Part shown: in pieces, positions 10,694 through 23,330 of the stretch
Layout of the letters: every line of letters begins with the position of its first letter
How positions within the stretch are numbered: position 1 is the stretch's first letter
NCBI GenBank assembly: GCA_029204225.1
Contig: CM055099.1
Span: 66,987,852 to 67,051,851 of the forward strand
From: Diphasiastrum complanatum
Lineage: Eukaryota > Streptophyta > Lycopodiopsida > Lycopodiales > Lycopodiaceae
Length of the DNA: 64,000 nt
Reading direction: 5' to 3'
The notes under the pieces: model-generated
Told to the model about the DNA's origin: nothing
What the model saw: only the letters and a program-made list of their open reading frames with translations
The model's database searches: none
Translations under genes and position numbers: made by a program

Positions 10694-12405
10694 CAGCTCT
10701 AGGTTGGATGGAGATCACACAGGGTGTGATCGGAGGGCAAGCACCATGATGAGTGTTTTGCTAGCGATCTACTGCAGAGGACACTGATGGCGAGGACTTC
10801 ATGGTGTGCCCGTTTGGGAGTACAGGTTGGCATTACAGCATGGGGCCAGTTTTGGACATTGGCATCGACATAACCTGAGGGCTTGGAGTGCATTACGGGG
10901 TGATGTGGATCTAGCACGCCCATGGTTGTGAGCTAGCAGGGATGGAGATGGTTGCTCAGGAAGTGACAGTTGATACTTTGACAAGTGATCAGGTGAACTG
11001 CATGGTTATATGCACAGTTATCTCCAAGTTGGCGTCACATGTTGTTTCTATCCATCATCTTTTGGTAGGCAAGATGCAGCTTTTGGTTAGATCCAATTGG
11101 AGTCTAGTTGCACTATAGTGGACAGATTCTTGGGGAGCTATCAGCGGGTAATGGATACTTGGTGATCAGATGGTACAGGGTATGGGGTTCTGGAGCTATC
11201 CTACCTGATATGCTATGGATCGTGGGTGAGTTTCTCATCACAACAATGGATCTAGAGTGTATTTGCTTTGGTTTGGTTGATATAATTGATACATTGGGGA
11301 GATAGGCTCCTTGGTGGGAGGCCTATGTATTGGTCAGATCAGAGTTGGCAACGTCAAGCATGGAAAGTTGAACCTACATGGGATGTAGGACATGCAAACT
11401 ATCATTAGTATCTTTGGGAGATAGGTGAGCTACTCAGATATAGCCTATGGTGAGGTTTGTATACATTCATTCATTGAGTCCTTGGTAGACTCTTGTGCTT
11501 GGAGCATGGGGAATGGATGGGGATCAACTTTCAGGGTTTATTGGACAGGATGTCAGGGCAAAGCGGCTTGGATCATAGCTTTGTTTGGGAGATACATCAG
11601 GAATGAGGCTTGGAGCGCTCATTGGTTCGATATGGTTGATCTTGGATGATGTATGAGGACATCTATGTGATATGCTTGGACGTGGGGGAATCTTGGTACA
11701 GGTGAAGGCCATGGTTGAGGACCTGATTTGGTGACCAGTGGTGTAGCAGCAGATCTACAAGTGGCACAGGTGTTGGTACGACAGGATACCACAGTTTGCG
11801 CAAGCCTTGGTCATGTATTTGACGCTTTATCATTCATGTTGGTTTGCATGAGTGTGTGTGGAGCTTGCATGTTGCCTTGTCATGAGAGTCTAGATCTGAG
11901 TCAGAGTTGTATGTGGTTGTCCATTTTTTACGTTTGAAACAAAGTAGTCATTTTATGCTCATTGACTTGTCATTGTCTACTAGCTATCTATCTGGTGAGG
12001 GTACAATCTTATGGTGGCAGTAAGATTTCCTCAGGTTGAGCCTTAGTCACTCATTTATGTCAGCTTTACAGGTTTGTGCTTGTAAGTGCTTGATAGGATG
12101 TCAGCCTAGCTAGATGGAGGATGTAAGTCTCATGGTGGCAGTGGGATTTCCTCAGTTTGAGCCATGTCGCTCATGTGGTCCACTTGTGTTTAAGTCGAAT
12201 TGGGGATGAGTCAGTTGATCGAGAGTATGGTAGACTCTCTGTATGAGCATTGTGTTTGCATGATACTTTGTGAGTCAAACCTGGTAGTTTGTTGGTGCGC
12301 TTGAGTGCGAGTCAAGTACAGAGTAGTAGGACATGCATAACATCTTTTGGACACTCCAAACCTTGCTACAAATTATTGTTTTTCACTCTTATCACATTTG
12401 AGCTT
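10694..12405. other. Unassigned G/T-rich repeat-derived stretch
   Basis: No coding region. The plus strand is clearly richer in G and T than in C and A, and short phrases recur in degenerate form (GGGAGATA-type words near 11297, 11417 and 11590; a block with ATGGTGGCAG and TTTCCTCAG near 12014 and again near 12135). It looks like the non-coding interior of an old LTR element that ends at the polypurine run at 12406, but that is inference. Confidence 0.35.
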
Positions 12406-12668
12406 AAGGGAGAGAGTTAGAAATCAGAATTAATATGATATACATTTTATGTAAGCTCTAAATGTGATGATGTAATTATTGTACAAGTGCTTATTGTTGT
12501 CAATCTTTACCACAAAAAATGTCTTCCGCAAATTGCCGCAATTTAACCAAAATGTTCTATTGCCGCAAATGGTTGCTATATTCAACATTAGGAAGATCCC
12601 AGCAGCCTCACAACCTTGCATTCTTGAGTGTCTCCCTCGTGTCTCTTTTTCTTTGTCACTTGTATCTG
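12406..12668 (+). repeat. Possible truncated 3' LTR after a polypurine tract
   Basis: The run AAGGGAGAGAG (12406-12416) is followed by TTAGAAATCAG, like the junction of a polypurine tract with a copia-type LTR starting TGTTAGAAAT (compare the Copia-3 LTR at 32501). The TG itself is missing. The sequence then meets the left LTR of the LARD-like element at 12669. Weak call. Confidence 0.3.
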
Positions 12669-13189
12669 CTATAAGGGAAGCTCCCTAAGATCCTGCTTAC
12701 AAGACAAGACACAATGGAAAACACACTATGGAGCAACCATCCAACCAAGTAGAAGCAACCAATCAACTCTAGAAGCTTCACCCCCAAGCCAAGGAATAAG
12801 AAGCATGAATGTAGAGTGAAACCCTGGCAATGAATCAATGATCACAATGAGGAGTAGGGCGAGTTTGGCCTCAATATATAGAGCCAAAAGCAACCTAGGC
12901 ACATAGCAATGCATAGCCCTAAATTCCCTATACATAGATTCACCTAGAATAGAGTCCTAAGCATGGACCACTTATTCCTAGAATTGTTATTGATAACTCT
13001 ACAGATGCATACACTGTCTCATACCTTGTCTGAACTCCATTTGGTGTGTTCTGGGCCTCACAAGAATATTAATTAATTTCGGGTCACATCCAGTATGACG
13101 TGGCATAACTAACAACTTGATTTACTGGAGTACCATGTATCCAAGACTAGGAGTATACTGAATCCTACTTACTGGCCATGGACATAACA
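12669..13189 (-). repeat. LARD-like element 3' LTR
   Basis: 521 bp, minus-strand sense. Plus-strand left end CTATAAGGGAAGC, right end GGACATAACA. About 94% identical by eye to the copy at 19578-20100. Confidence 0.85.
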
Positions 13190-13204
13190 TTCTTCCCTCC
13201 TTAA
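13190..13204 (-). promoter_or_regulatory. LARD-like element polypurine tract
   Basis: Plus strand TTCTTCCCTCCTTAA, so the minus strand reads a near-pure purine run directly before the 3' LTR, where plus-strand DNA synthesis is primed in LTR elements. Confidence 0.7.
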
Positions 13205-16200
13205 ACTGCTTCTATCATTAGAAGCTCTCTAAACAGGAAAGAATTACAGTTCCTTTAACTTCCAATATTAACCGAGAAAATCATTATTCTTAGTCTGACT
13301 TTCATATCAAACAAATACTCAAAGATAAACCTATTTCAAATCGTTAATCTCTGCTCTAGAGTACAACTCAGGTTTGAAAAGTACACTAAGCGATAAATTT
13401 TCCATCTGGGTTACATTCATCACAAGCTAGTAACATCACCTTCATGTAAAGCATTTACATGAAACACTGGGTGAAATAACCTCACCTAAGATATTAAAGT
13501 TAAAGAAATAATAAAATAATTATAATTACAGTCTAAAATTATCCATAACTCTGACAAATAATTCATAAGCTTTCAAGTACAAATATCCTTAGAATCCAGA
13601 TGCTAAGATATGATAATTCATATATCTAGAATCTCCAGGAGAATCATTAAGATATAGAATGATTAAAACTCAACTCTGAGTATCCCAGATACTCTTTTGA
13701 GTTAAATGCTCATGTTTCTAATACCAAATGCAAGAAAAATAGCATTCATTCATCTTAATAGACTTGTCCATCTCCTAAGATAACTGGAGATCCAATTCAA
13801 ATGAAGAACTGTACTCAAGCATCTGCAGGCCATAAACTGTAGTTGAATAGCATCCACTAGATAAATTAAATTCTCCACAAGTAAAATAATTATCTTGTGA
13901 GAATGTCCGTGAGATCCATAGGTTCTCAATAATATTGGAGTAAAGAGATTCAAAACACTGATTTGAATTCTTACTCAATTAATAGACCAAGATTTAATCA
14001 TCACACTTCAGAATCATCACAATTCCGAATAATCCTTGACAATAATTAAGTATCTATTTATGATCTGTCAATCATAAATATTTAGATTCGTATGATTCAT
14101 CAATCATAATTTTTTGGAATCTAAAATTATACTTAATCATTTACATGATACTGGAGTATATGTCCAACATAACTCAGGAAAAGTAATAATCATTCCAAAA
14201 TCTTTCCACTAAGAAAATACTGGATTTAGGAATATTCTTCCAAACATGATTCTTTAACTGAAGTGCAAGATTCAAGTTCTATAAACAACTGGTAATCAAA
14301 GACTGAACCAATAGGATTCAGAGGCAAGACTGGACCAATAGGATTCAGAGGCCAAGGTCCTCCTCACTACTATAAAAAGAGACCAACTCGAGTTGTTCCT
14401 CATGTTCATTTCCTCATTTCAATAAAGTAGATTGGTCCTCTTTAGAAATGGATTGATGAATGTTCTTGCTCTTCCTTTCTTCTCCTCCATTTCTCATGCT
14501 TTCTTTGGATTTTGCTAATTGTTGGATTTGATCATTATTGAAATTGCTATTTCTTATGCTTTTTGTGAGAGAGAACGGGAGAGAGAGAAGAGTAAGTTTC
14601 TATCATTGTTGTGGATTTAGGGTTAATGGAAGTAGGGTTAATGGATGTAGTGTTAATGCTCAGTGTTAATGGATGTTAGTGTTAGATCCTCCATTCATGT
14701 TGAAATCTGAACTATACTATCGCTTTCATGGGAACGAACCTTCGTGTGACAACTAACTCCGTCTCTTTGATGCTAGATTGACTAGATCTTGGATTCAAGT
14801 TAGGCAAGGAAAGAAACCCACTACATTCTTGGATTCATTATGATTCGTTATCCACTTGAGCTCTCTGGGATACAATCACTAATGAGCTGAGTCCCTTCCT
14901 TAACTAAAAATACTCTATCCTAAGAATACTGTATATCCAATGCACACAATTTTTAACTGATGAACCCAAATGATTCACTAATCATGTTGTGTCTTACAAG
15001 CAATATAATTCAAAAACCATCAATTCCCGGTGAATCCATATTACACTGGTCGTTTTACCAATTAACTTCATCATGGAGTAATCAACTACTCAAGTTAATT
15101 GTCAATGATTCAAAAATCTCAAATGTCTAGTTGAAGAATTCAATTATACTAGTATAACACCACATTTAGATCCTTACCCAAATCATTTATAAGTTAATCC
15201 ATAAATCTTCTATACAAATATTTGTTAACTCTGCAAGCATCTTTCAAAACAATACTTGATCATATGTTCATGTTCACCGACTAGGTTAACTGCACCATAT
15301 AACCTTAGTAACTAGGATTACACAGTAGATTTATACAAGATTAATTGTGCACATATGAGAATAATTTCTCTATGACCCAGTACATAAACACATTCTTACC
15401 TGGCAGATTCCTCTAGAAACCCACATATGTTACTCACATATCTCACTGAGATCTTGTAACTCAGCTACAAAATATTTTCTATTTCTCATGAGTAAATAAC
15501 ATATCCGGGAAATCTTTGAGACAAATTCAATCTCAACAGTTTTCCAATCCAATTTCTTTTAATACCATAATTTCTTCCACTCAAACAACCCCTCTTTGAT
15601 CCTAGTACTAAAACTAAGATAAGGTTGTTTCAATACAGAACTCTCAGACTTAAATTTTGATCGAACTTACTTCTATTCCAATCAAAATGGAACTAGTAAC
15701 TTTTGACCTTTTACTGTACTACTTATTCAAATTCCAAATCTGTTCTAGTTCCAAATTGTCCACACAATCTCTAGAGAATTTCTCATATTCAAAAAGTTCC
15801 AATTGGACATCTTACTCTGAATCTATCCGAAATTACTTTCAGAAAAATCTCATTTCTATACCATAGCTGGCTCTTTTCCAAAACTATGCAACCAACAAAT
15901 TCCCAAATATAATTTTATTCCACCACGTCACCCCTCCTTTTAAAGAAATTATAAATTTCAATAAAAGTTAACTTGAAAGATGATATATGAAAATATCCAA
16001 ATCCAAGAAAAGTCAGTAATAAGTGCTTCCTCTAAAGGATTCACTTCATTAAAAATAGGACTTCTCCTTCAAATATATTCAATCTGAGTGATAGAAACTA
16101 CTATTCCATCGAAATCCATTTATGCAACAGAGATATTCTAGGTTTAAGAAATTGAAACAAGTTAATCTTAGAATTTATCTGAATTCCAAGTCCATTCACA

Positions 16201-19200
16201 CAAGTAGTAATTTATATGACATAACAGTCTTTTAGAAGAATAACTTCATGCTGGAAAGAATCATATAAATCAGTCTGATATCCTATATTTGAGAAACTAC
16301 CAAGAAGTAAAGGATTAATGAAGAAAGCGAGAAATAGATTTGAGGGCCTCTGATTTTGTAGATAATGAGATACCACATTGGGATCTAGATTAAACCTCAA
16401 AAATTCCCAAAATACCCCACATTTGATCAAATGGTTTTCTTTTTTTCCCATATCATGACTAGGTTCTAAAACACACCATTGATCATCAGATCTTTATAGT
16501 CCTAGAATTTCCTTTCCAAAATTGATGTCCCATACCATCAGCTTTTCCTTCCGGAAAATCCTTAATCGCCTTATCTGATATTCTAGAGTTCCGTTGATCA
16601 TCTAGTTGTCCTATAATCCATATAGGATATTATCTCTTGTTTCCAAACGTTAAAGAATCCATTTATTTGGATGACTGCCATGCCTATCAGATGGATACCC
16701 AAAATCCACATCTGATTATGTGACTTAGCCAGAAGAATTAACATGGTTCAATATTACATCCTGATCCTTTCTGGTTAATGATAAGCTTCAAACCCCTACT
16801 GATGCATCAAATCTAGGGACAAGCTTCTGTCAACTAGCAGATCCAATGTAATCCACGTATCAGATTCCACTTCTAACCTCACAATTGACATCCAAAACTG
16901 CGGATAACTCAATGGTTACAAAGATATCAATTACAAATTCAACTGAATGAATTCTAACCAGGAAATTAATAACCGGTATTAAGCAATTATTTACAGGGAT
17001 TACCAAAATCCTAACTACGAAATACATTTCCCGATCACACTTACTACCTCTGATGTCCACTCTTCTTCCCTCCTTAGGATTTTCAGTTCCCTGAAAATCT
17101 ATGTCAACTAAGGTACCAAGAAGACGTAATGACATTCGTAAATGTTTTAAAAACTAATTACTATACGAAAAAAGTTTAAAACAATTTCATTTCTATCCTA
17201 TAACTGGACTGAATATCTGATATATCAAAAATCATTTACTAGTATATGAAACTATACTAGTCTGATCTTTTGAATATAATTCACCATATGATTTTATTGG
17301 GAAAAAAAAAACAGTTATGTAATTCCTATTATTACAAATTTTCCAATAAAATTTGACTTTTTTTTTTTCCTTTTAATTGACTGGTTTGGCATTACTCTGT
17401 TAATATTGACAAAACCTATCCAAACGTAGAATATAAAATTACATGAATGGAAATCCCACCAATAGCATTTCAGTAATTCTTGAACCGTATCCTATCAGAT
17501 TTACTGATTAGATAAACAATACTATTGCCACTCATCCAATCTAGTCATTTCATATAGTTTGATGATTTTAATTCAAATTTAATGAGTATCTTGCACAGAC
17601 GTTCACTTGACTGATTTCTATCGATCAACAGCGATTAGAAAACTATCAAACAAGTAACTAAATTCAAATTTTAACCAATTTGAAATTCAACAAAAAGAAA
17701 AAAATTCAAATTTTAACTTTCAATCTGGGAGTTCCCAGCTCCAAAAGTTTTTTAAAAAAAAAACACACAGTAAAAACTGTCGGCAATTCATTGCAGTTCC
17801 TTCTATCAATTTAAACTTATCTATCACTGGAAAATAATTTAGACTTCGTGAAAACATTGTGATCAATTCAAACTGATAAACTCAGTTTAATCAATTCACT
17901 AATCTAAACTGATTCCATAGATGACGAAAAAAATGACCGAAATTTTGATTTTTTTGAAAAATTCAATTTCTACTTTAATTTATGTAATTCAAAAATTCTG
18001 ACGAAAATATTGTTAGTACAAAAGGCAATCAAAATCAAAAAAATCAAAATAATCAAAATAATGTCTGATTCCTAGTGTTACTAACCCAATGTCAAACTGG
18101 CATGCAAAGCACACTACATCAGTTACAAACGTCATTACGAAATTTTTTACATAAACTTCAGTTTTACAAAATTTGTCAGCCATTAACACTGATTTGTGAC
18201 CAAAATTGTCAGAGCACACGCGTATGAACACTCAAATCAATTGTAAATCCCTCATGCATGTCAGAATCACTATGAGAATCAGCATGCAACTAATCCATGC
18301 AAACACAATACTACAAATTAGGGAAATGATTGGCATGCAATCAGAACAATTCCAAATTTTGCCAATTGTACTCACAAAACTGCAAAACTTCAAATGATCA
18401 TAACTTTGGCTACAGGACACCAAATTGGGTGCTATAAAGCTCAATATAGAGGGAGACCAAGTGAACAAGATGCTTGCCACATTAGCCTACCACCTAGGCT
18501 TCACACACGGGATCAGAGTGTCAGAAAATCAGTAGTAGGGCTCACATCCACAAGAAGGAATCATGCAAAAACGTGCAAGCACCCATTCTAGCCCAAAATT
18601 GATACTACCAACAGTCTTAAACAACCAATTAGACTTCCAAGAAGCATTCATACCGATCCTAAGATGCAGTATAGGCTGAGAACGAAGATTTCTTGATTTG
18701 TAGAAGTCAAAATAGCTTCAAACTTGATGGAGATGGTGCATAAGCCACCGGCCATCAATTCACAGGTCTGATAGCTTGCTGGGAGGGTAAAAAGGAATTC
18801 TAATTATGCTGTAAATATTTCCAGAATGATATATTTATGGATTTTCCCAAAAATTACCAAAAATTGTTATTTTTTGAACTTTTTTTACTTCTTGCAAGTT
18901 CAATTGCTGGAATTCTTGGTTCTAACTTCAGGAAAAGCTTCAAAAGACTTTGATCCACCACTTTACAAGCTCTATATGGTGTTTTACAGCCACCTACTAT
19001 CCAATTTTATTAAAAAACTAGCAAAATGATGATTTTTGGCTATTTTCCGGTTTTTTCATCACCATAAAGTGGAAATTCATGACATACAACTCTTTCTCTA
19101 ACACATGCAAAGCATTTCAGAATTACAACCATCTAATTGATCTGATCTTGCTGGATTTTGGTTCTTACTATCTATTTTGTGCCAAAAAACATGAAAAACC

Positions 19201-19565
19201 AAGCAATTTTGACCAAAACATAGCTAGAATCATAAATCATTGGAGAGAACCGGCATGTAGCATTAATTTCATCATTAATGAACCCTAAAATGAAACACTT
19301 GCTGTAAAAATCAAATCTACCAAATATTTGATCTAGACATGAAAAAGCTCCAAAAAAGCATCACAAATTGGCACTCAAGGAAAATTCTCCATAAAACCAC
19401 AAAGAATCCCAAGAGTAATGGACCTTAGCACATGCAAATTGAAATTGGGATAGTGCACCCACTTGCACACTTGTTATCCACCTTGGAAGAGAATTCCCAT
19501 GGATCCAATCCAAAATTTTGACAAAAGATAGCCCTTCTCCATGTTCTCCAATCTTCGTAAGCCTT
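13205..19565 (-). other. Non-coding interior of the LARD-like element
   Basis: About 6.4 kb, AT-rich; the plus strand is poor in G. I read both strands and found no domain of gag, pol or a host gene; frames are under about 95 codons. Near 14302-14356 a ~28-bp phrase containing CCAATAGGATTCAGAGGC is repeated in tandem and is followed by ACTATAAAAAGAGACC (14379-14394) and an AATAAA near 14422, a layout like a small promoter or a nested LTR scrap. Confidence 0.6.
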
Positions 19566-19577
19566 GCTCTGACTCCA
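19566..19577 (-). promoter_or_regulatory. LARD-like element primer binding site
   Basis: Minus strand TGGAGTCAGAGC, directly after the 5' LTR. It differs at two positions from the initiator tRNA-Met PBS TGGTATCAGAGC seen in the copia elements of this window, and continues with the usual AAGG. Confidence 0.7.
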
Positions 19578-20100
19578 CTATAAGGGAAGCTCCCTAAGAT
19601 CTTGCTCACAAGACAAAACACAATGGAAAACACACTGTGGAGCAACCACCCAACCAAGTAGAAGCAACCAATCAACTCTAGAAGCTTCACCCTCAAGCCA
19701 AGGAGTAAGAAGCATGAATGTAGAGTGAAACTCTGGCAATGAATCAATAATCACAATGAGGAGTAGGGCGAGTTTGGCCTCAATATATAGAGCCAAAAGC
19801 AATGTGGGCTCATAGCCATGCATAGCCCTAAGTTCCCTATACATAGATTCACCTAGAATAGAGTCCTAAGCATGGACCACCTATTCATAGAATTGTTATT
19901 GATAACTCTACACATGCATACACTGTCTCATACCTTGTCTAAACTCCATTTAGTGTGTTCTAGGCCTCACAAGGATATTAGTTAATTTTGGGTCACATCC
20001 AATATGATGTGGCATAACTAACAGCTTGATTTACTAGAGTACCGTGTGTATCCAAGACTAGGAGTATACTGAATCCTACTTACTGACCATGGACATAACA
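19578..20100 (-). repeat. LARD-like element 5' LTR
   Basis: 523 bp partner of the left LTR. The plus-strand right end GGACATAACA (minus TGTTATGTCC) is identical in both copies. On the minus strand the inner end reads TTATAG directly before the PBS, not the usual CA. Confidence 0.85.
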
Positions 20101-20724
20101 TTTGCCATGGATGGCTTCACTTCTGGTTTCTTGACAAGTACTAATTTTTTGAGAGGTCATGCCAAATATTCATCAATTGTCTTGGCACTCTTTGTATCCT
20201 CCATTCTGCTTCTGGGTGTTTCCGCAGTTCTTCTCCCAGTCAAAGTTCCAATGTAATTATTGAGACTCTTTCCTTGACGAGAAAAGGAGAACCTTCGATT
20301 GGTAGGTTGCACAAACCTTGGGTTATCAATCTCCAAAGGGGTTATCAAACTGGTGGTAGAAACAGATTTGGATGGATGGGCTGGTGATGGTAGGGAAACA
20401 TGATCAGGGGCTTGGTGGAAGGGTGAAGAAATAGATAATACTACAATTGCAGCCTTGGACCCTTGCAATGTCCAACTTTGACCACTACTTGCTTGGTGAG
20501 GAGCTCACTTTGTCCTACAGGCTCATTGTCATCTTCATCTATTGCTTTTCTACCAGCTCCTTCTTCCATTGATCCATTACTTTTGGATCTCTTCGAGCTT
20601 CACAAGAGGGGATTCAATAAAGAGGCCTCCTATTATCAAGTAAGAGGTGGATCTCAAATCATATTAGATTGGGGTTCACTCAGTTGCAACATCAAGAAAA
20701 ATTCAATTGTGGTAGATTTGCAAG
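20101..20724. other. Unassigned stretch with a Ser/Pro-rich minus-strand frame
   Basis: A minus-strand frame over about 20107-20500 (phrases FVQPTNRRFSFSRQGKS and NNYIGTLTGRR) has no ATG start and no family I recognise. It may be an old gag or host fragment. The plus strand leads into the copia integrase scrap that follows. Confidence 0.3.
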
Positions 20725-20967
20725 GGCAAAGAACACCTAGATAGCCCACACTGATCTATATTGACCTATGAGGACAATGTCCAAGGGAGAGCATACTCTT
20801 TTATCATAGATGACATGTCTTGTAAGACGTGGATTTACTTTTTGAAAAAGAAATCCGATGTCTTTTCCACTTTTAAAAGCTTCAAACCAATGACCAAAAA
20901 CCAAACAGGTAAGAAGATCAAGACCTTAAGATCTGATAGTAGAGGTGAGTACAAGTGTCAAAGATAG
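20725..20967 (+). pseudogene. Copia integrase core fragment
   Basis: Plus-strand translation reads LIYIDL, then FIIDDMSCKTWIYFLKKKSD, then NQTGKKIKTLRSDSRGEYK: the copia integrase core with the first two catalytic Asp positions. A TGA replaces a codon after IDL. The frame stops at 20966, twenty bases before the inverted LTR at 20987, so the rest was cut away by that insertion or rearrangement. Confidence 0.75.
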
Positions 20968-20986
20968 CCATCATCTGATCAGATAC

Positions 20987-22223
20987 TGAGGAGTTGTAGA
21001 TGTCCGTGATCTGATCAGAGTGAGTGAACAAGCATGAACAAGTAGTTAAAGTGTAATCAACATCTACATTAAACACATATGAAGAACGTGTTGCTTCTAT
21101 ATTACAATGAAAGCTTGAACAACACTTAATATGTTACAACCTAAAAATGGAGGCTTAACTTGAATGCTTAATATCATTCACTCTGTTGGCGTCACATATA
21201 GTGCGTGATGAAGATGTATTTATACACTGCCTCAATGTCTTTAATTACAATAAATGCTTGTCATCTAACTATGTAAGTCATTCTACTTTGGAAGTGTTTG
21301 ACTTATAATGACGCTATACAATGTGTACATGAGTCTGATAGGACGACGCCCATTGCAACCGTATGTGGACCACAATCGCTAGAATACAACGCGGTGGCCG
21401 ACCTTCACATAATCACCATAGAGTTGACTCTTGCGTTCTCTGGCGATGCCTGGTAGTTCCTTGCGGTAGCTTGCAGTGACTCGTATTAGACCACAACCTT
21501 TGCCTTGGCGGTAGCTTGCGGTGACTTGTACTAGACTGCAGTCTTTGCCTTGGTGGTTCCTTCCCTTCGTATATTTCGGGAAGTAGCTGAACAAGTCGAT
21601 CGTCAAAGATGTTGGATACTTCGGATGATCTCAAAGTAGTTGGATCAATAGATCATCAAAGTAGTCAAATAAGTCGAAGACGTTGAATACTTTGAAGAAT
21701 TCAGTCACATTGGTGATGTCGAAGACTTCGGACACTTCGGATACTTCAGATTCTTTGATGGTCGAAGTTGTCAAAGAAGTCAGACACTTTGGATGTGGAA
21801 TTACTTGATGGTTGAAGAAGTTGAAGATGGCCATGTCTTCGATGTTCTTCAAAATGCTTTGACATTCGAATGTAGATTTAGATGAGAATAGATACCCTTT
21901 GATGTAGATTATTCGGAAAGTTGATGAAGTTGACTTTCAAATAGTTTGGATAATTCAATTTGATTCTGTGTAGAGATTGCAAGTTGTCAAACTACTCGTA
22001 GAAACCTGTGTATTTTACATTGTTCACTACACTGAATGAGAGTAATTTTGCAAAATAGCAAAACAAAAAAAAAATCTATGATTCTTGTAGGTACCAGATG
22101 AGCAGACATAGAACCCAAAAGAGGTTGCATCTGACCCTAGATCATTGATCAAAAATGTGCACGAAGAATTTTGAAATAGAAATAGTATCACCAAGGAGAC
22201 AACTGTGGACTAAATTTCCAACA
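20987..22223 (-). repeat. Copia-2 LTR, left copy (minus sense)
   Basis: On the minus strand it runs from TGTTGGAAATTTAG to CTCCTCA. It contains TATAAATA at 21217-21224, a duplicated ~50-bp block (21440-21560), and a TTCGAC-rich hexamer stretch (about 21640-21800). Confidence 0.8.
21217..21224 (-). promoter_or_regulatory. TATA box of the left Copia-2 LTR
   Basis: TATAAATA on the minus strand, about 230 bp before the LTR end, at the matching place to the right LTR TATA at 24847-24854. It fits an LTR U3 promoter. Confidence 0.55.
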
Positions 22224-22834
22224 ATCCCCCTTGAGGTCATGGTTGGTGCCTTGGTATCTTTGTCAGGTTCAGCATATTGAAAAACTTCGGATGCTTGATC
22301 TTGGGAAGCACTTTGGTGAAAATGTCTACAACCATTTCTGTTGTGGAACAGTATTGAAGAATCACTTGCCCCTATGTGCTTAGACTTGCCATGAAATATG
22401 GGATTTAGCAACAGTGAAGTACAGCTCAAATTGTCACACAGAATGATAGTAGCATTGAACTGAGTGTGATGCAAATCATGAAGTAATAACCTGATCCATA
22501 TAGCTTTCTTTAAAGCTTGACAGGCTGCGATGTACTCTACCTCGATCGAAAAAAGCACGACTGATTTCTGCTTTCTTGAATTCCACGAAATCGGTCCCCC
22601 TACTAGATAGAAGTAGAACTCAGAGGTAGATTTTCTAGTAGAGACTATTCCTCCCCAATATAAGTTGGAGTAGCCTTGTAGGACGAGTGGGTCGATTACA
22701 TTTCCATCATAACACAAAATATGATCTAAATTTTCTTGAATATATCTCATCACTCTCCTTAATGCTTTCCAATGAGAGATCCTAGGATTAGACATGAATT
22801 GACTTAATGTGCTAACAGTGTCACAGAATAGCAT
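22142..22834 (-). pseudogene. Copia-2 RNase H domain
   Basis: Minus-strand frame of about 230 codons with the copia RT tail and RNase H: HWKALRRVMRYIQ, GYSNLYWGG (first acidic positions degraded), STSEFYFYLVGGPISWNSRK, SIEVEYIAACQALKKAIW, ILCDNLSCTSL and HGKSKHI. This domain removes the RNA strand during reverse transcription. The frame runs past the polypurine tract into the LTR. It starts abruptly near 22834, where the RT fingers and palm should be, so the element is catalytically dead. Confidence 0.85.
22224..22235 (-). promoter_or_regulatory. Copia-2 polypurine tract
   Basis: The minus strand reads CTCAAGGGGGAT directly before the LTR start TGTTGG at 22223. Confidence 0.75.
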
Positions 22835-22849
22835 GATTGTTTACATTTT

Positions 22850-23330
22850 CATGAGAAGTACTAGCTAATGCAACTGACTCTAATAACACATATAAATTTT
22901 TGACTCTAGTGCAGGTACTTCTAGAGTAGTATCTTCATCAAAGATTGTACACTATTCAGATGAGAAAGTAACAATGTAGCCCTCATCAGTTGTCTTAGAG
23001 ACTGATAATAGGTTCTTAGATAGCTGAGGTACCTGAACAACATTCTAAACATAACTAGAAAGATCATTCTTGAATACGATCTTGACTATCCCTTTGCCTT
23101 CCACGCGAATGGTGCTTGAATCTCTGAGGTAGATGAATTGATCCCTGTTATAAGCTGTGTACTCAATAAACCATTCCTTGTGAGAAGTTATGTGTTGGGT
23201 AGTGCCACTTTCCAGATACTAGTTGTCATAGTCTTCGTTGCTACATTTGTAAGCCATTAACAGGTGTGATGGTTTGTCTCCATCAAAATCTTGCTCCTTG
23301 AATTTTGTCGCATTGGAGGAGTCTGGTCTA
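22850..23330 (-). pseudogene. Copia-2 protease fragment
   Basis: Minus-strand translation with stops shows ESGTTQHITSHKEWF, a match to the copia aspartic protease site (usual D-S-G-A-T-x-H, here E at the Asp position), followed by VQVPQLSKNLLSVSK, the conserved block after the flap region. Stops and the Asp to Glu change make it inactive. Integrase, which should follow, is absent. Confidence 0.7.

Larger units (their letters stand above)
12669..20100 (-). mobile_element. LARD-like LTR retrotransposon with non-coding interior (7.4 kb)
   Basis: Two direct repeats, 12669-13189 (521 bp) and 19578-20100 (523 bp), have the features of LTRs of a minus-strand element. On the minus strand each starts TGTTATGTCC. 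The right copy is followed at once by a PBS (TGGAGTCAGAGC, complement at 19566-19577). The left copy is preceded by a purine tract (complement of 13190-13204). By eye the LTRs differ at about 30 positions plus one 2-bp gap (~6%), mostly transitions. The 6.4 kb between them has no recognisable gag, protease, integrase or RT on either strand, so the element would depend on proteins from another element. This fits the class called LARDs. No matching target duplication is visible (ATCTG at left, TTTGC at right). Confidence 0.8.

Noticed and set aside
13750-17135. Short frames inside the LARD-like element as gag or accessory genes
   Set aside because: All are under about 95 codons with no domain pattern, in AT-rich DNA where such frames are expected by chance.
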